A DNA stretch of 64,000 nucleotides from Candolleomyces eurysporus (taxonomy: Eukaryota > Basidiomycota > Agaricomycetes > Agaricales > Psathyrellaceae), in contig JANBPK010000775.1 in the NCBI GenBank assembly GCA_027579435.1, positions 1 to 64,000 on the forward strand, read 5' to 3'. The stretch's first letter is position 1. Each line of letters opens with the position of its first letter. Positions 36,480 through 47,425 of the stretch are shown in pieces. The translations under genes and the position numbers were made by a program. Under the pieces are notes generated by a model. That model was not told where the DNA came from, ran no database searches, and saw only the letters and a program-made list of their open reading frames with translations.

Positions 36480-37140
36480 GCTACACGCCCTCTCGTCTCC
36501 TTGTTCATAGCCCTTCCCTCTCTCCTCTCCTCTTCCGTCTCTTTTCCGACCGACGCCCCTATTACTGCTGATTCATACGCGACAGTCGACTTCACTTGAC
36601 AACGCATAGCTATCATACATCAGGTCGTGTGCAGACCCGGCAAGGCTGATCAATCCTTCATCGTCCACGCGTTAACAGGACTGTCCTCACACCCTCCACC
36701 TTCACGGCTGGTATCGTCTGAAGTGGAATGCAGGCTCAAGCGGCTGCTGGTTTGACTCCGCTGCAGATCTGGAATTCGATGAAGCGGGACATCATCAGAG
36801 CTACACAGGCGGTTGGATTATCTTCGAAGAATTGGATTCATGCCATGGAGAGCTGTTGTAATTTAATCAATTTTGGATGTAACAACCCACCGAATCCCAG
36901 TAAAGGCGAAAGTCATATAATAGACATGATACAGCTAGTCCGAATCCACCATGCGCATTGTGGGCGTCGGAATTCAGTTCGGCATGGATTAGTCTGTGGC
37001 CCGGCTCTCGAAGAAAGACGAGTGTTGTCACGGAGGCCACTGCAGCAGCCATCGCGAGTGTAGTGAAGGGACTCTGAAGGTTAAACAAGGGCGGTGTCGG
37101 TCGAGGGTGGGCAATGCAGTTGCAAGTGTGGGGAAAATGG
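36480..37140. repeat. Segmental duplication, block D2 (partner 33900-34480)
   Basis: Second copy of block D. A plus-strand frame from 36728 (AAAGLTPLQIWNSMKRDII then GLSSKNWIHAMESC) is protein-like and could be an exon of a damaged gene whose last exon is at 37229-37436. No full model could be built. Confidence 0.6.
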
Positions 37141-37228
37141 TGCGAGCATAGGGATAGCTCTGTGGTAGCACACCAAGATCGGTATGCAGCTCTCTGAGCT
37201 GAAGCGAACCAAGCCACAATGCAATTCA

Positions 37229-37436
37229 AAATCTGTCCCGCCTCCGAACTGAGGTGCAAACAGCCGTCTTTGGCGAGCCTGTTGACGAGCCCAAGAGCGT
37301 CGATACCCTGGCGGCATGCTCACTAGCCACCGAGGGCGCCCAAATTCGACCGGACAAGAATGAGGAGTTGGAGAGAATGCAGGACCGTCACAAAGCACAG
37401 GATCAGCTAATATCTTGGCTTCCTGAGCAGGAGTGA
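37229..37436 (+). CDS. Orphan 3' exon of an unknown coiled-coil protein
   Basis: An open plus-strand segment ending at TGA 37434-37436 encodes RTEVQTAVFGEPVDEPKSVD, then a charged helical tail (NEELERMQDRHKAQDQLISW). It is the best-preserved of three copies; those at 29315 (block A) and 34700 (block B) are broken by frameshifts and stops. An acceptor AG lies just upstream, and the likely 5' part is in D2 (36728-37080), but the junctions are unclear. Function unknown. Confidence 0.4.
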
Positions 37437-37478
37437 ATACAATTCTCTTGTATCCTCGTTGTGATGCAGTCTCGGCAT

Positions 37479-37637
37479 TTAGTAGCGAATCCTCAGAATG
37501 TCGTTCACCGTCCCGTTGATAGTAACCTTGATGAAAGCATTGGATTCCTCTCGGGTGACGCCTTCGGTCTTCCACCTCTCTAGAATCTTGAGCGTATCAA
37601 GGTAAGCCTGGTTGGATGAGGCGGATTTAGTAGACAT
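37479..37637 (-). pseudogene. Truncated paralogue of the helical inverted-repeat gene
   Basis: The minus frame from ATG 37637 encodes LDTLKILERWKTEGVTREES, which matches LEECLAILQRWKKDGATEEE of the genes at 38609 and 49624. It stops after 52 residues (NDILRIRY) and lacks the hydrophobic segment and all later exons, so it is a fragment or a short derivative. It is convergent with the orphan exon ending at 37436. Confidence 0.55.
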
Positions 37638-38309
37638 GTCTGGGCAGTGGGGTGAGAATGCGGTGCTGTAATTTGAGTCTGAGGGGACCACTTCGTCTAG
37701 ACGCGAGGGGGCGAGACCAGAGGACTTGGAACCTGTGGGATGAGCGACCAAAATGGACTGTTCTCAGAGCGAACCAGAGCGGAGCCGGGTGGGGACAATG
37801 GCGACAGGTTTTGTGCGATATAGGGCTAACCTGGGATTAAAAATGGCAAAGACCCCTTTAAATGCGCGCAGAAGTTAGGAGAATGCATAGGAGAAAGTGT
37901 AGCTCCGCGAGCCCCATGTCCTTCTGCAATTTAATTAGGTGTTGTAACTCATGCCGCTTTACTTCGTGACGACTTGAATGCGTCACTCCTGGAGAAAGAA
38001 ACGGCCCAGTTCTCTGGCCAGCACGTCTCGGCGTTAATATGACTGCAGTTCGAAAAATCGGAGAGGTTCAGCTCCGGCGTGCATGCAATGGCTTGTGAGC
38101 CTATCCCATAAGGGCAGAAGGTGTCATCGGTAGCTTATCTTCTGGATTGGTGGAAACCATACCGTCAGCCTTTGTCTGTACTCAGGTCTATGCTCAATAA
38201 CTATAATGCTCATAATGTCTTCTGTTCTTATGGAATAGATTCGCCTCCTCACCCCCACCACGCTACTCACTGAATTGGTACGAACTGTGCCGTCACACGT
38301 TGTTTTGCG
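37638..38309. other. Intergenic before the inverted repeat
   Basis: No gene recognised. A/T-rich with no shared sequence in the opposite arm, so the repeat edge is at about 38310. Confidence 0.45.
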
Positions 38310-38608
38310 TGATTTTGTTCAGCAATACGTCGGACCTGAGATTACCCCGCGACGAGGAAGCAAAAAGATGTACGCTACTATTCCAAGCCGCCCCTCAAGC
38401 TGTCCGTCCCTTCGCACGAAGCTACGTAAACCTTCGATAATCTCCACTGTCATTCCATTCCCGGTTTCATTCATGCGAAGTATAGCCTTTCTCGATTCCG
38501 TCTTCGAATGTGAAGGTTGAGCGGAAGTGGTCAGCGACAGTATATAACAGTGTGAGGTCATCCCATTTCTACATAGCAGACAAGGCCTCGCTAATCTCCT
38601 CTGCACCA

Positions 38609-40039
38609 ATGTCACAACCCACCGACATCTTGCCCCTCGAAGAATGCCTCGCCATTTTACAACGATGGAAAAAGGATGGAGCAACCGAGGAAGAACGCGA
38701 AGACTTTTTAAGGAAGACATCACGGCTGATTACCGACGATGAAATGGTTAACCAGTTCTTAGAGAAAGTCGCCAAGTCCGCCCAGATGGCCAAGGAGATT
38801 AACACCCAGTTCAGCGACCAAATGTTGATGCTGATTGCATTAGCGATTTTCCTCATCGGCTATGGTCTGATGGAGGACTGGAGGGTCATCTGGGACGTGA
38901 GTCCTGATTTCGTTTAACCCATCGAATTTATTTCTCGCCCTCTCTATTCGAATAGAAATAACATAGTACTCTAGGTCTTTCCTGCGAACTTGCAGTAAAT
39001 CTCGCGGACATTCTCCAGCGTAGGTACTACCGACAACTCGGTATTCTTCAGTGCTGAAGCTCCGTCGTCTTTAGGCTTCGCCGATGTCTATCTGTCACAG
39101 GTTTTGACCATCGAGACCCAGGAGGACCTCGATAATGCGAAAGCTGCGCTACAGCCTTTCATCGTGAGTTTGAAAAATTTCGACAGATGGAGGAGGATAA
39201 CCTACCGACATCTAAGGGCGAACTGGACAGCAAAGACACGTCCGCCAAAATTGCGAAGCAATTCAGCGATATCAAAGCTGATATCGAAGAATTCTCGAAG
39301 CACTTCAGCACCTCCGCTAACCAGAATGCAATCGTTCCACTCACCGCCAATATTGAGGCGTAAGTGTCAGGATCTGTCTCTGACCTGTGATTTTGTTGAT
39401 GAATGGGTTAGTCTTGACAAGCTGGTAAGCGTCTCAGTCGTCTAAGGCTTTCCATTGTTTGTTGAAGACGTATAGATAGCACAGGCACATAAATCTCTCG
39501 GTGTGTCGGAGGGCACCATGACTATGAGTCGAGTGAGCAATCACCCGTTTCCGATGCCCGGGGTTGTCACTGACAGATATTATCTAGGTCGTTGGGATCA
39601 GTGGAAAAGCTTCCAACGTCATTGGTTCATTGGAATATTACCGTGACAGTAAGTATATTTCTGGGGAAGATTTCTTTATGTGGGCTTACAATGAAACTTT
39701 AGAGAAAGCCGCTGGATTGAAGGAAGTCCAGGAGGCAGTGGAAGGATTCACTGAGATAGTGAGGCCCTCGGTGAAGGCCTTCATGGCACCAGACATCGAC
39801 TTGATCCTCAACAACCTCGTCGTGCTCGGTGAGATATGGCTGGCTGTGAGTGTTCTCCCCAAACTTGAAAGATTGATTAATCACTGAACTTGGAATGCTA
39901 GGTTCGGAGCCAATGCGTTCAATTCGGTGATGTCTTGCAGGGTGGGCTCGATGCGGTGACGAATACTGTGAGTAAACTTAGCGTACCCCTGCGCGAGGGC
40001 CTAACTGAGTATAACACGCAGATCAGGAAATGGCTGTGA
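38609..40039 (+). CDS. Unknown all-helical protein with a hydrophobic segment, plus-arm copy
   Basis: Family not recognised. Exon 1 (38609-38896, 96 codons) encodes a charged helical region (LPLEECLAILQRWKKDGAT) and then a 17-residue hydrophobic stretch at residues 71-87 (QMLMLIALAIFLIGYGL). Further exons fit at 39101-39163, 39187-39359, a 13-nt micro-exon 39412-39424, then three to five more, ending IRKWL and TGA at 40037-40039. The total is about 300 residues, almost all predicted helical, with heptad-like segments and no signal peptide. The exon pattern and exon-1 length are identical in the inverted copy. Such a fold is compatible with membrane-active helical bundles, but this is inference from composition only. 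The upstream frame to 38510 is also open; MSQPTDILP is the start shared by both copies. Confidence 0.65.
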
Positions 40040-40252
40040 TTGGTGTTACTAGCTATTCCTCTTACGATATTAACTATCCGTTGTTCTATTAGCGATATAT
40101 CTCTTGTATGTTAGAGATTTGTCCTCTGTACTATTAGCGAATTCAATGATGCCTTGTACTGTCGGGAAACCTAAATGGAACTCGGCGGTCAATCAACGAG
40201 GGTGGCCGGAATGTGATGATGATATCTCCCCGGTTTGACGACAAAGACGACG

Positions 40253-41038
40253 ATGGCCAGCCTTATTGCCTCATTCTTGACCTCAACGGAGAACTTGGTA
40301 CAGAGCTCGAATCGCGGTGATGTGCCCCCATCCTATGTCGAGCACTTTCTGCCGTCGGTGCTTGACATCGAGGAGGGCCAGCAAGTAACGCGGTGTTTCT
40401 CCAACCAAGGCAGAGATTGTTATCNTTTTTTAATCGGCTCGTTCAGAGATCAAAAATATACGGGAAAGCTTTGTTATTCTCTACGAGCTCCGGATCAGAT
40501 GATGGACTGGAGATACCTAAAACTTGAGATTCGAGTCCGACCACCCATAGCTGTCAGCAACGCGCTATCTTGGCGGATACACGAAAGCCAGTATCGCAAA
40601 AAACAAAGGTTTCTTGGACGTTATTAACAGTATCAAAATGCTGGCACGCGATAATCTATCCTCTCAGCATCCTACTCCATTCCATTGAGATACTTGGTGA
40701 ACGCTAATGGCAACGTCGTTTGCCCGGAGATCCTTGGCGGGGTCAAAATGAAAGGCTATTTGTCTAAAGCTCCAGAGCTGAGGCTGGGACTCATTGTTAA
40801 GATCATGTTCGAGAGCACCGGACAAAATGAGTCTATCTTTGCTGAGCAAGGGCATAGTCTTGACTCTTGGGGTCATAGCTGCACAGAAGAAGGCAACCGA
40901 GATGGAGGGGACGCCAAATTCCATCAATGCGTTTCACCATCGCGCTTCGAAAACGAACGGAAAATATCCTTCATCCCACCAAACAGCGAGTTCCAGCTCA
41001 TGTCCTACCGCTACCGATTGTCAACGCCTCGCCTTCCA
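40253..41038 (+). pseudogene. AP-1 complex mu subunit pseudogene, plus arm
   Basis: Recognisable phrases of the clathrin adaptor medium chain run in order: MASLIA then ILDLNGE in a shifted frame, DVPPSYVEHFLPSVLDIEE, GQQVTRCFSNQG, QMMDW, LEIRVRPPIAVSNALSWR, FLDVINS, VNANGNVVCPEILGGVKMK, ELRLGL, KFHQCV, FENERKISFIPPNSEF and QLMSYR. There is a 2-base insertion near the start, an internal deletion after the FSNQG segment, several frameshifts, and retained introns (for example about 40660-40690 and 40830-40890). This is a genomic, not retroposed, copy. Sequence beyond the middle of the mu homology domain is missing. The working gene must lie elsewhere. Confidence 0.88.
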
Positions 41039-41489
41039 ACGGCTCCATCACTCGAGTCGGCTTTGGCAATCCAAACTCAACAGGCACTGTTGCAATCTAC
41101 AGTCAACCTTCCGCTCATACCAGGTCGTAGCACTGGCTGGCCTTGCTTTTGCCAGCTTAGCTTCTCTCTTTCTGCGCGGTGAGTTCATTTCCTCCTTTGG
41201 CGGATCCTGTGTCAGCGTGGGCCCTGGATCCATAGGAGTGGTACAAGGAAGCGCGATTGTAAGAGGAGACCGGATNGGGGAGCGGCTTCACGACGCCACT
41301 CAGCTTGCGAAGTAGGAGTCGAAGTAGGGGCTGTCGAGTAGCCCGTCGCCTGTGGTCAGCCCGTATGTGTCGATGCCTGCGTCCTTCCTTGTCTTTCTTA
41401 GTATACTTGATTCCAAATTTCAAGAGGACTCAATGTGGCACGAAATTGATCATGAAATTGCGGAAAAGTCAAAAGAGCACATTGGGTAG
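41039..41489. other. Spacer between inverted arms
   Basis: About 450 bases with one N (41276) and no recognised gene; it forms the centre of the original palindrome-like structure. Confidence 0.5.
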
Positions 41490-41935
41490 GCCTACTCCTC
41501 CCCTTGACTGAGCTTTGACCTTCACAGTGTACTCCTTCCGACAGCCTTTGTCGCTTCCAGAATATCCGCTGCTTCTGCCCAGATTGATGCCTTGACGGCC
41601 ATTGGGAATCTGTCGGACGTGAGCTCGAGTTCGCCGTCTAGCGGAATGAAGGATGTTGTCCGATTGCTTCCGAAGCGCGATAATCGAACGCATTGATGGG
41701 ATTTGACGCCCTCTATTTCGAGGGCCTTTCCCTCGTACATTTATGGCCTTATGCGTTTATGGCCTCAAGAGTCAGTCGTCTGACTTTGCTCGACAAGGAT
41801 AGACTCGCTTCGTCCGGTGCTCTCGAATATGAATTTTCATCGAGTCCCAGCCTCCGCTCAGGCATTCCAGATAAAAACATTCCTTCGACGCTGTCGAGGA
41901 TTTCTGAGCGAACGACGTTGCCATTGGCATTCACC
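41490..41935 (-). pseudogene. AP-1 mu pseudogene, C-terminal part (minus arm)
   Basis: On the minus strand from 41935: VNANGNVVRSEILDSVEGM, LSGMPERRLGL, then GKALEIEGVKSHQCVRLSRF, FIPLDGELEL, VKASIWAEA and EYTVKVKAQ. These are consecutive pieces of the adaptor mu homology domain, with frameshifts and a retained intron. It continues the N-terminal part found at 47426-47906, from which it is separated by 5.5 kb. Confidence 0.87.
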
Positions 41936-41949
41936 ATCCAATAACGTAT

Positions 41950-43739
41950 TCCCGTGCCCAGGGCTGGGCTAAAGGCATTCGAAGATCTACCACCAAGGTG
42001 AGCTGTGATATTAAAACTAACCGAAAGGACTCACGTATCGAGAGCGTCAGCATGTACGCTCGAGTACGTTCCCCTCAACCGGAAAGAGAGCGTCGGAGGG
42101 GTGGCGAGCCGGCGACTACCCAGACTCCAAGATGCCAATGACAATTATCGGAAGTAGTAAATCCGTTGTGGATACTGCTCCTCCAACACAAATCACCTCT
42201 CTCCCCTCCTCCCTCGTGTGCTTCTCATGATTCACGGCGGTGTTACGCCAATCATCGACAGATTCCTTTGATCACGAAAACGTTGACGATGTCCAAGCGC
42301 AGAAATTTCACCTCCAAGCCTGGCATTACCATGAGTGGTGAGGTCAAGTGAAGTGATGGGCGAGGAAGGAGACCTGAGCAAAGTCGTAGAGGGTTTGGAT
42401 GGTTCATTTTCAACGGAGGACACAGGGAAGTCGGCGGTTGATAAGCAGGGAAAACGGCATGGCGGCGAGTTCGCGTTGAGGGAGGAGCGGTCGCAGAAAA
42501 GTTCTGAGATGTAAAGAGTGTACCGAGTGGTCGAGATTGGTGTCTTGTGCGATCCCTGTTGTACAAAGTCGGGGGCGAATGTTGGTCGAGTGATGGCACT
42601 AATTTAGAGTATCGAAAGGGTTGAACAGGGAAGAACCGAGCGAGCGAGTGTAAAAGTAAATCATCTATAGGATTGAAGGTCTTGGGCGCCAGAGATTATG
42701 GTTGGGCGTAACTTGCCGGCGAAAGCGATGAGAACCCNGTAGACGTTGGGAGGGTAGCGGCCCGTGGCCAGATGCTTACATCCTCTGTGCTGTCGGGTTT
42801 TGGTGGAGGTCCTGGAGGCGATATTTCCGGGAGAAAACGATTGCTGGTCACTCAACGCGTTGCTGGTATGCTGATTAGCGGAGTTCGCTGTTCATCGGTT
42901 TCCATTGGCTGGTTGTAGAGCTTGTAATGAACCGTGCGCGCTGAGGAACAGTGGCTGTGAGCCACTTGCCATATCGGGGAGCAAACGTGGCGTTCTCCCT
43001 GCTCTCCCTATCTCAGTCCCCCAACATGAGTCTCCACACTCTCGCTTTTATGCTTTGATGTAAAGGATCTACATATTAAAACCGTGGAGTTGCCCCATGG
43101 CCACGTCGAAAAGTACCACGAAATTTCCAAAGTTGCAGGCAAATTACATTAATGCGCGGCCTGTGTCTCAACAGAGCCTTCCTTCCAAGCAATCTGAACT
43201 CGATGGTAAGAAGCGAAGTGCTGGCTGCCAGTCCCAGCTGATGACTGCTCCCTCCCCGAGTTCTTCCCGCCCAACCTCCTCTCCAAACTTCCTCTTGACA
43301 GTCTCTACTTCTCATTTGACGACTCTATCCCCGGGAGAGAATAGTCCTCCTTTGAGTAAGAGACCCGGCAACGCTAGCACCAGCTCGCAGTCTTCCCAGC
43401 TGCTCTAGCGATGGACCCCTTTCAACAACTTGGATTTGCACCCTTGAAGAATTACGGTTTCAGGTTTACAACTGAATTGCGTGTCCTATCCGCCTTTGTG
43501 GCGGTAAACTCTTCTGCGGCCTGGCGCGCCAGAACAGAGTTCGACCTTGTTGACGCTGAAAGGCGGTGCCAGTGCCGTCGTGGTTTGTTGATCCGACTTT
43601 GCCTCATGGGACGCCGTCATGACATTTGCTAGGCAGGACAGGCGCTGCTATCCTTACCTTCCTACCACATCCAACAACGCTTCCGCTCCCGTATTCAATC
43701 CCTTCCGATTCTTCTCTCTAGCCTTTCCAACTGGCAAGG
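41950..43739. other. 5' flank of NACHT copy 2, shared with copies 3 and 4
   Basis: No gene recognised. Around 42960-43340 the sequence matches 52130-52570 and 58450-58870 (for example CTTGCCATATCG(G/A)GGAGCAA, TGG-CCACGTC-AAAAAG, and CGACTCTATCCCCGGGAGA versus CGACCCTAGATCCGGGAGA). A more diverged match to 51580-51660 and 57860-57960 lies near 42560-42650. It reads as upstream and regulatory DNA of the tandem units. N at 42738. Confidence 0.55.
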
Positions 43740-46180
43740 ATGCCCCCACGGTCGACGTATTTGGATGGTGCACACCACTTTCAAATCGATCACCAAACCA
43801 TCAACTCTATCGCTGGGAATCAGTATGTCTTGGGCGGTCAGAGGGAGAGTAAGCGAAGAAGTCACAGTTCTGTCCAAGCATTCGCTTGCTAATGTAAGCC
43901 TCTCAGATTTGAATCTTCGACTTAACCCAATCCTTGATGCGTCGCACACTCGAAACCGAAAGAGCTCTCCCCCCGACTCGGAATGCTTTCCGGGAACCAG
44001 GGAAGAGGTTATCCAGGCGATTACCGCTTGGGCCGACAAGGTGGACTCGGCGTGCTCTGGTGAGACGTCAGACGGAGAAACATCGACGTCTTCGGACGAT
44101 AGCATGGACTCCACGTGTTCTTTTCGGACATGTGAAGAGGAAATCGCTTTGGGGGACAGTAGCGATGCTGAAACGCCCCACATCTATTGGCTTCATGGTT
44201 TCGCGGGTTGTGGGAAGTCAGCCGTTTCCCTGGAGGTCGCCAAGATCTACGCAGGTTCCGGGCGCCTCCTTGCCTGCTACTTCTTTTTTCGCGGAGCAGG
44301 CGATCGGAGCACAATGAGCAGGTTTGCGGTGACTCTTGCCAGTCAGCTCGCCGCTGCGCTACCTGCTACAGTGCCATTCATTGAAGCCGCGGTGAACGCA
44401 GAGCCGGGCCTGCTCACCGACCAGGTGTCTCTGGCTACGCAATTGGATGGATTGATCCTCTCTCCGTTTCTGAGTGTTGTTAACGAAGGCATTCTTGGGG
44501 GGACCCCCGCCAAGGGACCCTTCCTCATTATGATCGACGGTCTCGATGAGTGCGAGGACAAGCAAGGGGTGGAGGGATTCATTGATCATATTCTTAACTT
44601 CTTCGAAGAACACCCTACCATCCCACTCCGGGTCTTCATTGCCAGTCGAGTCGAGCAACACATCCGCGAGAGGCTAGAGGTTGATGGGGTTCTGTTGGAC
44701 AATCTCGACAGTCATGCAACAGACAAAGACATTCAAAAATTCCTACAGGTCTCGTTCCAGACAGCAGCGAAGCGAGACCGCCTCATCCGAGCCTACATTC
44801 GAACGCGTGGGACATGGCCTACGATATCGGACATGGACAAGTTGATCGACCATATTGGTGGATCCTTCGTTCTTGCTTCAACAATTTTCAAATTCATCAT
44901 CCAGCCAGCAAGTGAAGAAGATCCCACGACGCCTATAGAGCGCCTCCCACTCACACTCAAGATGAATGGCCTTGATAGCCTGTACGCCCAAACGCTCAGT
45001 CGTTCGCAAAATATCCCCCATTTCCGCAACATCATCTCCACCATCGCACTGCTCAAGGCACCACTCCCGATTGTTGGAATATCAGACCTCCTTGGCATCG
45101 AGGCTTTCGAAGTTGTCCGTGTTCTATAAAACCTGCAAGCTATCATTCATGTCCCGGGAACCGACGAAGAAGGAGAAGTGACCCTGTGCCATACATCCTT
45201 TCGCGACTTCCTGACCAATGAAAGCCGATCGGGATCGTTCTTTGTATCACCCTCATTTCATCTCCATCTCTCCTACTATTGCTTTTTTGCCTACTATCGT
45301 TTTTCCTCCACCTCTGAAGAGAGCGATCGGCTGGTCTATTTCCATGGCAGGCAGTACTTTGATGCCCATTGGCGATCATTCGCTGATTCAGAAGCCCTTG
45401 ACTTCGTCCATGAGATTGAGAAGCTCGGGGTTTCTCAACCTCTGCTTGTCGATAGATTGGTTTATCGCGCCCTCCTCTGCAGTATGTTCTTCTACACCCT
45501 CTCCCTGACGAAACTCCCGCCTTTGTTTGCCAATAGTCCGTATCTGCTCACCGAGTGTACCAAACAATTGGTGCTGGCGGCGGAATGTCCTGACCCCCAC
45601 ATTCAACTCTGGCTGGAAAAAGACTTGTTTTATGCTATCTTGTTTCCCTGCTCCCCCGCGGTTCAGTTCACTGAGCACCTATACGAAGCTTTGCGACATG
45701 ATCTGCAACGTGCATCGACCGGAATCCAGGCTAATGTATGTTTCCGATTTTCATTCCTTTGCTGTTTTGTACAACTAAGAACACGTTCGTAGTTTCCTGG
45801 AGTTCTAGACGCCCGAGCTCGCCCAACTGGAACAGAAAAAATTCATAATTTCAACATCGTACGTGCACAAGACTCAAAGCTCCAGTCGTGCCAAAATACT
45901 AAGTTCAGCTTCCAGAATCGTCTGTTAGGCATTGATGTCTTCATTGTACGGCAGTTCTTCGATCCCATAGGTCTGGAACTCACTAAATAGTCTTCAACAG
46001 GCGTTGGAATGGATGGTCACTCGTGCTCGCTTCAAGTGGGAAGAATTGAAAACCACGCCACGCCCTCCTCTGGAGCTTTCCATTCGCTACGATTGGGGAG
46101 ACACAACTTTCAGCTTTGACGGAGCGTCGGTCGATACGACAGCGATCGATCATCCACATCCTCCGACTCCGACTACTTGA
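43740..46180 (+). pseudogene. NACHT NTPase, copy 2, with a premature stop
   Basis: Exons 43740-43848, 43907-45735, 45793-45858, 45916-45945, 46001-46180. Exon 1 encodes MPPRSTYLDGAHHFQIDHQT and INSIAGNQY. The linker before the NACHT domain is Ser/Thr/acid-rich (GETSDGETSTSSDDS). Walker A is GFAGCGKSAVS, Walker B FLIMIDGLDECED, then LRVFIASRVEQHIR. At 45127-45129 the expected Leu codon TTG is TAA (VVRVL-stop). The same frame then resumes with NLQAIIHVPGTDEE through CHTSFRDFLTN to the C-terminal FSFDGASVDTTAID. Only this one lesion was found, so the loss is recent, or it is a sequence error. A truncated 443-residue product would keep most of the NACHT core. Confidence 0.85.
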
Positions 46181-47421
46181 ACTGGTACGCTCTTCCCATT
46201 TACTCGAATTCTGCGGCAACACGTTGAGTTGATTGGAATAGGGCCACATCCCGTCAATCCATCGTTCTTCATCATGACAGGCCCCCCAAAACACCCCGAC
46301 GACTCACATCCCCGGTCAGCATCCAGTTCAAAACCTAGAGTGGAGTGACCAGCACTCGCTGCGAAGACTTCTTCGCGATGTGGCCGCTTTTTACGAATCC
46401 CAGCACGTTGTCACAGGTGACGCGGAGTGACTGGTGGATTTTTGATATTCGCTTCGTTATGATTCGTCCCGCCTCTCGTTGTCGTCGCTGTCTTCTTCAC
46501 TTAGACTATAATGCACTCCTTCCGCCTTACACCCCGAGCGATCAGGTACTGAGCTATCGCTGCCTCGATCCCTCCTCAACCCTCACTTACTTTTCTACTC
46601 GTACCGAACTCACTCTCACAATGATGAAGACCGAGAACGCGCCCGAGCTCATCTTCATACCTTCCCGCCCTAGTTCTTGTACAATTAGATGTAGTGTATA
46701 TTCGGAAAGAGGATTGACGAAGTACTGGCCAAGCAAACCAATTGCAACCAACTCGCCTAGAGAGACTCCCTTCCCCCGTTTGGACGGCAACTCGACTCCC
46801 GAGCAGAAATTCTATTGAAGCCACCTCGTGGTGTATTCCAACAGCGGATTTGGTATGGTTGTTAGCATCGCCAATGACGCATAAAGCTGGTTTTAATTCG
46901 CGATGTCTTGGAAGTGAGGAAGAATCGTGTTGGCCGTTCTCGGGAGAATGAAAATATCGATTACACAACACAGGTGCACTAGTGATTGCGTCCAGCGGGC
47001 AAGGATCCTCTAAATCAGCTCTTCCAGAGGCTGAAAATTTACTATCCTGTGCAGTGGTTCCATGATGGGGTTTTTCGTTCATTGTCGCACAATTGGCTCT
47101 TGAGGGCTGACGTTGCCGCCAACGTTCAGTAGCGGCTCCAAGTTGCTTGGTGAGTAAATATAAAGGGGCAGTCTTGGCCAATTGGGCAAAAAGGAAGCTG
47201 AAAGTACTGGCAATCAGTTCAAGGCCTGACAGGCAAGTCTATCAAATACGGCGGGTCTTCGTAAACTCCCTGACCTCACTGTTTCGCAGTAGAGTTTTAA
47301 ATATCCCGGAATGTCCCTGTGATTGGCGCCCAAAGGCAGTGCATTGATGTTGTGCTGTGGAGCGTTGACGTTGACATACATTTTCCCTTTCACGGGAGAG
47401 CTCATGCTGCCAGCAAGGCCA
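46181..47421. other. 3' flank of NACHT copy 2
   Basis: No certain gene. A minus-strand frame 46587-46790 (VSLGELVAIGLLGQYFVNPL, then LHLIVQELGREG) is protein-like but short and isolated. At 47285-47420 lies a copy of the promoter-like block found upstream of copies 3 and 4, here without a following NACHT gene. Confidence 0.45.
47285..47420 (+). promoter_or_regulatory. Orphan copy of the NACHT upstream block
   Basis: CCTGTGATTGGCGCCCAAAG, then GTTGAC-ATACATTTTCCC and TTCACGGGAGAG, matches 53020-53115 and 59300-59420. It carries the same inverted CCAAT (ATTGG) but no NACHT gene follows, because the segment ends at the CACC junction. Confidence 0.5.
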
Positions 47422-47425
47422 CACC

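Larger units (their letters stand above)
38310..41040 (+). repeat. Large inverted repeat, plus arm
   Basis: Starts at TGATTTTGTTCAGCAAT (38310) and aligns with the reverse complement of 49920-47422 and then 41935-41490. It carries an unknown helical gene and an AP-1 mu pseudogene in the same order as the other arm. The arms are diverged by scattered substitutions and small indels. The unsplit arms would be separated by only about 450 bases (41040-41490). Confidence 0.88.
41936..47421. mobile_element. 5.5-kb NACHT copy 2 segment interrupting the AP-1 mu copy
   Basis: The two halves of the minus-strand AP-1 mu copy end at CACC (41932-41935) and CACC (47422-47425). In the uninterrupted plus arm the corresponding bases (GGTG in CTTGGTGAACGC) occur once. 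The intervening 5486 bases contain NACHT copy 2 with its 5' flank, and at the right end a piece resembling the next unit's promoter block. CACC may be a target-site duplication or microhomology. No transposase or terminal repeats were seen, so ectopic recombination is as likely as transposition. Confidence 0.7.

Noticed and set aside
40253..41038. AP-1 mu copies as retroposed (processed) genes
   Set aside because: Introns are retained at positions expected of the parent gene and there is no poly-A, so the copies are genomic duplicates.
45127..45129. Programmed readthrough at the copy 2 stop
   Set aside because: No readthrough context or conserved signal is visible, and the three other copies have a sense codon.
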